NCBI GenBank assembly: GCA_034509495.1
Contig: JAVGWO010000026.1
Coordinates: forward strand, 6,582,490-6,646,489
Origin: Acestrorhynchus altus
Lineage: Eukaryota > Chordata > Actinopteri > Characiformes > Acestrorhynchidae
DNA length: 64,000 nt
Direction of reading: 5' to 3'
The notes under the pieces were generated by a model that was not told where the DNA came from, ran no database searches, and was given only the letters and a program-made list of their open reading frames with translations. The position numbers were made by a program, and so were the translations under genes. Shown here piece by piece: positions 63,315 to 64,000 of the stretch (position 1 is the first letter of the stretch; each line of letters opens with the position of its first letter).

Positions 63315-64000
63315 GTGAGTGAACGGTTGGTAGGTGGTGGTGGGAGGTGCAGGAGGTGCTTTGTAAACTGGTTTGGGACTTTTTTCGGAGTTAAAAGCTG
63401 CCATTCAGCCCGCTGACTTAGCGTGCTGCTGTAGACTGTTTCCTTATAAGGCTGTGGCCCAGGAGACCGCACCTCCTCCACTACAATGAGACTGCACCTC
63501 CTCTTACACTACACTCAGACTGCACCTCCTCCTAAACTACACTACACTGAGACCGCACCTCCTCCTCCACACTGAGACTGACTCAGTCTCTATGACCACT
63601 TTTTTCCTGTGCTCTGATACTGGTATTTATTTGGGTTCTGTACTGGTTCAGTCACTGTATTATTATTATTTCTGTTGTTATTATTAATAATATGTTCCTC
63701 AAGAGAGTGATTTATTGTGGAATTGCAGCAAGTAAAATGGAGCTAAAAGCAGCCCAGTTAGTTTTGTCTAAGTACAAAAAAACTTTAATGTCATTCTATG
63801 GGCAGGATATCAGTTACTGTATTTAATAATTTAATAAATAATAATATAAAATACTGCCACATTTAATGGTATGGCAGTGTTATATTACTGAGCATTGCAC
63901 TTAAAGACAAAACATTATACTCCTAAATTGGGGCCTAATGACATTTGTACAATATCACTATAATTTGTGCATTGTCATAATAATGTAATTGTGCGCTGAT
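63315..64000 (+). other. vbp1: vbp1 intron 1 (partial)
   Basis: It contains a short minisatellite at 63463-63590; the rest is AT-rich. No EDVDSFMK-type exon was seen. Confidence 0.7.
63463..63590. repeat. Minisatellite in vbp1 intron 1
   Basis: Four units of roughly 25-38 bp are built on 'gagactgcacctcctcctac' and 'actacact'. Confidence 0.85.

Noticed and set aside
63129..63481. Minus-strand open frames over the vbp1 start region
   Set aside because: They are antisense to exon 1 and the CpG-rich promoter. No splice sites or family match, although a divergent non-coding transcript cannot be excluded.

Overview
The window is vertebrate nuclear DNA, almost certainly from a ray-finned (teleost) fish. 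Protein-coding exons are short, have GT-AG introns and look vertebrate. Non-coding DNA is full of long CA/GT, GA/CT and TA microsatellites, Tc1/mariner corpses with fish-type sequence, tRNA-derived SINEs and small non-autonomous elements. The repeat types (the teleost 'tttagctga...atccagagcgac' repeat, Tc1 families, SINE tails) suggest an ostariophysan such as a characin, catfish or electric fish, but that is inference. It is not prokaryotic: there are no operons, CRISPR arrays or prophage.

Four protein-coding genes are supported, each rebuilt exon by exon with matching splice phases. (1) 129-9533, plus: an O-GlcNAcase (OGA/NCOAT) gene missing only its N-terminal exon(s), with 15 exons and 757 residues up to the stop. 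(2) 15399-33667, minus: a complete single-module urea transporter of the SLC14 family, with 8 coding exons and 376 residues. (3) 49916-55991, minus: a complete synaptotagmin-4, with 4 exons and 444 residues. (4) 63234-63314, plus: the first coding exon of prefoldin subunit 3 (vbp1), which runs off the right edge.

Layout. oga and the urea transporter converge, with 5.9 kb between their stop codons. The urea transporter and syt4 lie head-to-tail on the minus strand, separated by 16 kb crowded with Tc1 relics, minisatellites and microsatellites. syt4 and vbp1 are divergent, with 7.2 kb between their start codons. SLC14A2 and SYT4 are also neighbours on human 18q12, which supports the identifications. 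The genes do not form a pathway; this is ordinary vertebrate synteny.

The most interesting items are these. The urea transporter has changes in both pore signatures and has lost a pore glutamine. A GT dinucleotide tract of about 125 bp directly abuts the 3' splice site of oga exon 11. The syt4 C2 domains lack specific calcium ligands. An unexplained in-phase open exon-like segment lies in an oga intron. Several minisatellites and a duplicated block lie between the urea transporter and syt4. I found no convincing new multi-gene system.
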